A stretch of 9,765 bases of DNA from Acidaminococcaceae bacterium (GTDB taxonomy: Bacteria > Bacillota > Negativicutes > Acidaminococcales > Acidaminococcaceae), in assembly GCA_022653215.1 (NCBI GenBank), contig JALCSJ010000079.1, positions 1 through 9,765 on the forward strand, written 5' to 3'. The notes under the pieces are model-generated. The model ran no database searches. It was not told the origin of the DNA and was given only the letters and a program-made list of their open reading frames with translations. Position numbers and translations under genes: made by a program. Of the stretch, positions 7,249 through 9,765 are shown one piece after another (position 1 is the stretch's first letter; every line of letters begins with the position of its first letter).

Positions 7249-7284
7249 AAAAAGATAACCAGCACTCATATGAATGCTGGTTAT
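7249..7284 (-). terminator. Intrinsic terminator after ppsR
   Basis: A 10-bp perfect stem (7255-7264 with 7275-7284, ATAACCAGCA and its complement) is extended by further pairs towards a small loop. TCTTTTT follows on the minus strand. It lies about 36 bases past the ppsR stop and separates the PEP control operon from dnaG-rpoD. Confidence 0.85.
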
Positions 7285-7320
7285 GAAAAACTTCTAATTT
7301 ACTAAAAAAGAATAATTTAA

Positions 7321-8145
7321 TTAATGATTCGCATCAGGAAAATTTTTACGCAAATACTCCAGTACCATACTGGCTGTTTCTTCAATAGCCCGATTGGATA
7401 CGTTAATAATCGTACAATGAATTCTTTGCATAATGGCCTTGGCATAATCAAGTTCTTCGTTAATACGTCTAAGGTCAGCGTAATTTGCTCCATCCCCAAG
7501 TCCCATGGCTTTTAGTCTGGCTATACGAATCTCATTTAACTTATGAGGGTCGATTAACAGACCAATAACCCTTTTCGAGGGAACTTTAAACAATTCTTCA
7601 GGAGGTGGTATTTCCGGTACTAAAGGCACATTGGCTACTTTTAGCTGTTTATTGGCCAAATACATAGACAGAGGTGTTTTTGATGTTCTGGAAACACCGA
7701 TAATAACTAAATCAGCTTTTAATAGGCCCCAGGGATTTTTACCATCGTCATATTTAATGGCAAATTCAATGGCCGCCACCCGTTTAAAATACTCGTGATC
7801 CAAAGCATGAATAAGTCCCGGCTGGTTTTTAGGCAAAAGTCCACTGGTCTTTTCAATGGCTTTAAGCATGGGTCCCAAAATATCCACTACTTCCACATCC
7901 TGCTCCAAAGCTCTTTGGGCAATAGCTTCCCGCATTTCCGGAGAGACAATTGTGTAGCAGATTATGGCATTGTTTTCTTTTGCTTCTGTCACTATTTTAT
8001 CAATTTGTTCAACATTTTTTACATAAGGAATCCGAATAATATCAAACTTTTCCTGGACAAACTGGCTGGCTGTGGCCTTAACCACTGACTCAGATGTTTC
8101 TCCTACGGAATCGCTGATAGCATAAATAATAGGAGCCTTGGCTAT
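7321..8145 (-). CDS. ppsR: PEP synthase/dikinase regulatory kinase-phosphorylase (PpsR, YqfL family), unusual start codon
   Basis: PpsR-family enzymes inactivate PEP synthase or pyruvate phosphate dikinase by ADP-dependent threonine phosphorylation and reactivate it by phosphorolysis. The P-loop IGVSRTSKTPLS (about 149-160) and the following KQLKVANVPLVPEIPPPEELF are diagnostic. The conserved N-terminal motif SDSVGETSE lies upstream of the first conventional start (GTG 8083-8085), so that start would remove essential sequence. The true start must be in ATT-ATT-ATA at 8151-8143. ATA (8145-8143) sits 8 bases after GGAGG and gives a 274-residue protein (B. subtilis YqfL is about 270) beginning MAKAPIIYAISDS. 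The middle ATT, at 5 bases, is the alternative. The Shine-Dalgarno lies inside the end of ccpN, so translation is probably coupled. In B. subtilis, YqfL also modulates CcpN activity, which fits this pairing. Confidence 0.93.
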   Translation of the reverse strand: MAKAPIIYAISDSVGETSESVVKATASQFVQEKFDIIRIPYVKNVEQIDKIVTEAKENNAIICYTIVSPEMREAIAQRALEQDVEVVDILGPMLKAIEKTSGLLPKNQPGLIHALDHEYFKRVAAIEFAIKYDDGKNPWGLLKADLVIIGVSRTSKTPLSMYLANKQLKVANVPLVPEIPPPEELFKVPSKRVIGLLIDPHKLNEIRIARLKAMGLGDGANYADLRRINEELDYAKAIMQRIHCTIINVSNRAIEETASMVLEYLRKNFPDANH

Positions 8146-8150
8146 AATAA

Positions 8151-8792
8151 TTACCTCCCTTTTCCTTCTGCTAAATCTACCAATAGTCTGGTAAAGTTAG
8201 TTTTGGTAATCCGGCCGATTAATTTCATTTGCCGTTCATTACCCTTTACATGCTGCACTACCGGCAGACAGTCCACCTCATTGTCAATCAGGATACGTGC
8301 CGCAGCTGCAGCAGGAGCACCCGGCTCGACAGTAACAATCTTTGTCAGAGGTGTCATGACCATGGCAATAGGAATAGCGTGAAGCTCCGTTCCTTGATTC
8401 ATAGCCGTTTTCAAAAGGTCTTTACGGGAAACAATACCCTCAAGGAGACTTTTTTTGTCTACGATGAAGATAGTCCCGACGTCTTCCAAAAACATAGTTA
8501 CTATTGCATCATAGACACTTTTTTTGCTGTCCAAAACAATGGGCACAGACTGTATGTCTCTTACAAGGATATCAGAAATTTCTTCCTGAAGCAATCCTAA
8601 AGTGTTTTTGCCTGTGTAATAATACCCCACTCTTGGTCTGGCATCCAATATGCCGCTCATAATTAAAATAGCTAGATCCGAGCGGAGGGCAGCTCTGGTC
8701 AGTCCCAATTCCTTGGCAATATGTTCACCGGTAATCGGTCCGTCCACCCGGACAATTTCAGCTATATGTTTTTGTCTTTCGGAAAGAGAAAT
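8151..8792 (-). CDS. ccpN: CcpN-type transcription repressor (winged HTH plus two CBS domains), probable ATT start
   Basis: A cytoplasmic regulator related to B. subtilis CcpN, which represses gluconeogenic genes (gapB, pckA) when glycolysis is active. The HTH spans about residues 1-55 (GPITGEHIAKELGLTRAALRSDLAILIMSG is nearly the family consensus, followed by LDARPRVGYYYTGK). CBS repeats lie at about 78-135 (VYDAIVTMFLEDVGTIFIVD, then SRKDLL) and 142-205, and probably bind a nucleotide. The first conventional start is GTG 8745-8747, but it has no Shine-Dalgarno and cuts off the first HTH helix. In-frame homology continues upstream (SLSERQKHIAEIVR) to ATT 8790-8792, which has AAAGGGGGT at an 8-base distance. 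From there the protein has 213 residues, against 212 for B. subtilis CcpN. An in-frame TAG lies at 8817-8819. The conservative annotation would be 8151-8747. Confidence 0.92.
   Translation of the reverse strand: MSLSERQKHIAEIVRVDGPITGEHIAKELGLTRAALRSDLAILIMSGILDARPRVGYYYTGKNTLGLLQEEISDILVRDIQSVPIVLDSKKSVYDAIVTMFLEDVGTIFIVDKKSLLEGIVSRKDLLKTAMNQGTELHAIPIAMVMTPLTKIVTVEPGAPAAAAARILIDNEVDCLPVVQHVKGNERQMKLIGRITKTNFTRLLVDLAEGKGR
8154..8163 (-). promoter_or_regulatory. Shine-Dalgarno site of ppsR inside the ccpN 3' end
   Basis: The minus strand reads AAAAGGGAGG directly before the ccpN TAA. It is followed by ATT (2 bases away), ATT (5) and ATA (8), with no ATG, GTG or TTG in frame until 8085. It places ppsR translation start at a non-standard codon. 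Confidence 0.75.
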
Positions 8793-8799
8793 TGGAGTT

Positions 8800-8808
8800 A
8801 CCCCCTTT
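8800..8808 (-). promoter_or_regulatory. Shine-Dalgarno site of ccpN pointing to an ATT start
   Basis: The minus strand reads AAAGGGGGT, one base off the ideal AAAGGAGGT, followed by 8 bases and ATT at 8792-8790. No ATG, GTG or TTG occurs in the ccpN frame between the upstream TAG and GTG 8747. Confidence 0.75.
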
Positions 8809-8835
8809 CGAATCTGCTAGAAAATTAATTCTATT

Positions 8836-9765
8836 TTACCACTTTAATTCTTCTTCGTCTTGTACTCTTCCTCTTCCGGTTAACTTATCCAGAAGAATCT
8901 TTTGTTCAACTTGAGCTACCATCTTCTTAGTGAAGATTACTGTATCCGGATTTACTGACAAGCTGTCAATGCCGGCTTTAACCAGATATTCGGCAAATTC
9001 CGGATATACGCTGGGAGCCTGGCCGCAAATAGATACTGTCTTATTGTCTTTATGAGCAACTTCGATTAAATGTCTCACGGCACGACGTACTGCTAAGTTT
9101 CTTTCATCAAACAAATGAGAAATGGTGTCGTTATCTCTGTCGCAGCCTAATAACAGCATGGTCAAATCGTTGGAACCGATGGAATAACCATCTACGAATT
9201 TATTGAATTGGTCAGCCAAAATAATATTAGCAGGAATTTCAGCCATCAGCCAAACTTTAAAGTCCGGTCCTCTGTGGAGTCCCTCTTCAGCCATAATACT
9301 CGTAACTCTTTCTGCTTCAGCAACTGTACGGCAGAAAGGAATCATAACATTCAGGTTCTTCAGGCCATATTCTTCTCTTACTTTACGAACAGCGGCAATT
9401 TCCAGACGGAAAGCAGCTGTATATTTAGGATCATAGTAACGGGAAGCTCCGCGCCAGCCTAAAAGTGCACTGGGTTCATGAGGTTCGAATTCATCTCCCC
9501 CGGTCAGGTCTCTGTACTCGCTGGATTTGAAATCACTGAAACGCAAAGTTACAGGTCTGGGAGCCATAGCTGCGCAAACTTTTCTAAATCCTTCGGCCAG
9601 TTGATCTACTACTTCCTCAGGATGGCCGGATTTAATTAAATACAGAGGATGTTTGTGAATATAAGTAGTCCAGATAAATTCCTCACGCATTAGTCCAATG
9701 CCGTCGCAAGGCAGAGCAGAATACTTCTTAGCCAGATCAGGATCGCCTTAGTTCATATAAATCTT
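8836..9765 (-). CDS. ppsA: Phosphoenolpyruvate synthase (pyruvate, water dikinase), C-terminal part, interrupted by an in-frame stop
   Basis: PEP synthase turns pyruvate, ATP and water into PEP, AMP and phosphate. Only the C-terminal TIM-barrel (PEP-utilising) domain is in the window; the 5' part lies beyond 9765. Numbering from the ATG at 9688-9690 (MREEFIW), landmarks are LRFSDFKSSEY (49-59), GWRGASRYY (78-86), MAEIPANIILAD (149-160, acidic metal ligand E151), IGSNDLTML (171-179) and the catalytic cysteine C222 in SICGQAPS. The same frame continues upstream with clear family sequence, but TAA at 9750-9748 interrupts it where homologues have leucine (YVNLGEPEL). After that stop, 303 codons are open, so decay is recent, the base is an error, or the C-terminal part is made separately. 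The ATG at 9690 has no good Shine-Dalgarno. ccpN begins 43 bases downstream, with no terminator between them. Confidence 0.92.
9748..9750 (-). other. ppsA: In-frame TAA inside the ppsA conserved motif
   Basis: The frame reads KIYMN, stop, GDPDLAKKYSALPCDGIGLM. Family members have a leucine at the stop position (YVNLGEPELA). A TTA codon would need one base change, at 9749. Confidence 0.9.

Noticed and set aside
7170..7250. A sigma-H-like promoter upstream of dnaG
   Set aside because: AGGA-containing stretches exist, but no GAAT-type -10 lies at the right distance, so it is not supported.

Overview
The window looks like chromosomal DNA from a low-to-moderate GC (about 40% by eye) anaerobic Firmicute. 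Three things point there: the dnaG-rpoD pair, the CcpN (HTH plus two CBS domains) and PpsR/YqfL regulators side by side, and strong purine-rich Shine-Dalgarno sites with TTGACA/TATAAT-type promoters. A clostridial or Negativicutes lineage is my inference; the sequence does not settle it. Every gene I can support lies on the minus strand, so transcription runs from high to low coordinates.

At the right end (9765 down to 7321) is a pyruvate/PEP control cluster: the C-terminal part of PEP synthase (ppsA), then ccpN, then ppsR, ended by a hairpin terminator at 7249-7284. PEP synthase makes PEP from pyruvate, PpsR-family proteins switch dikinases on and off by phosphorylation, and CcpN represses gluconeogenic genes, so the three fit one circuit. 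This is also the oddest part of the window. ppsA has an in-frame TAA inside a conserved motif. ccpN and ppsR each have a good Shine-Dalgarno and full family homology at the N-terminus, but an ATT or ATA codon where ATG would be expected.

The middle (7183 down to 3237) is the macromolecular-synthesis pair dnaG (primase) and rpoD (primary sigma factor). They overlap by one base (TGATG) behind a probable sigma-A promoter. RpoD is unusually large at 689 aa: it has a lysine-rich tail of about 160 residues before region 1.1 and an insertion of about 160 residues between regions 1.2 and 2. A single tRNA gene with anticodon CAU follows, with its own promoter and a strong terminator.

The left part (2858 down to 1) carries diaminopropionate ammonia-lyase (ygeX/dpaL) behind an extended -10 promoter, a secreted DUF3298/RsiV-like protein preceded by a perfect 27-bp dyad, and the first 226 codons of an APC-family amino acid permease that runs off the window. 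The lyase and permease suggest amino acid uptake and fermentation. No mobile elements, CRISPR arrays or phage genes were seen, and no gene-free stretch exceeds 300 bases.
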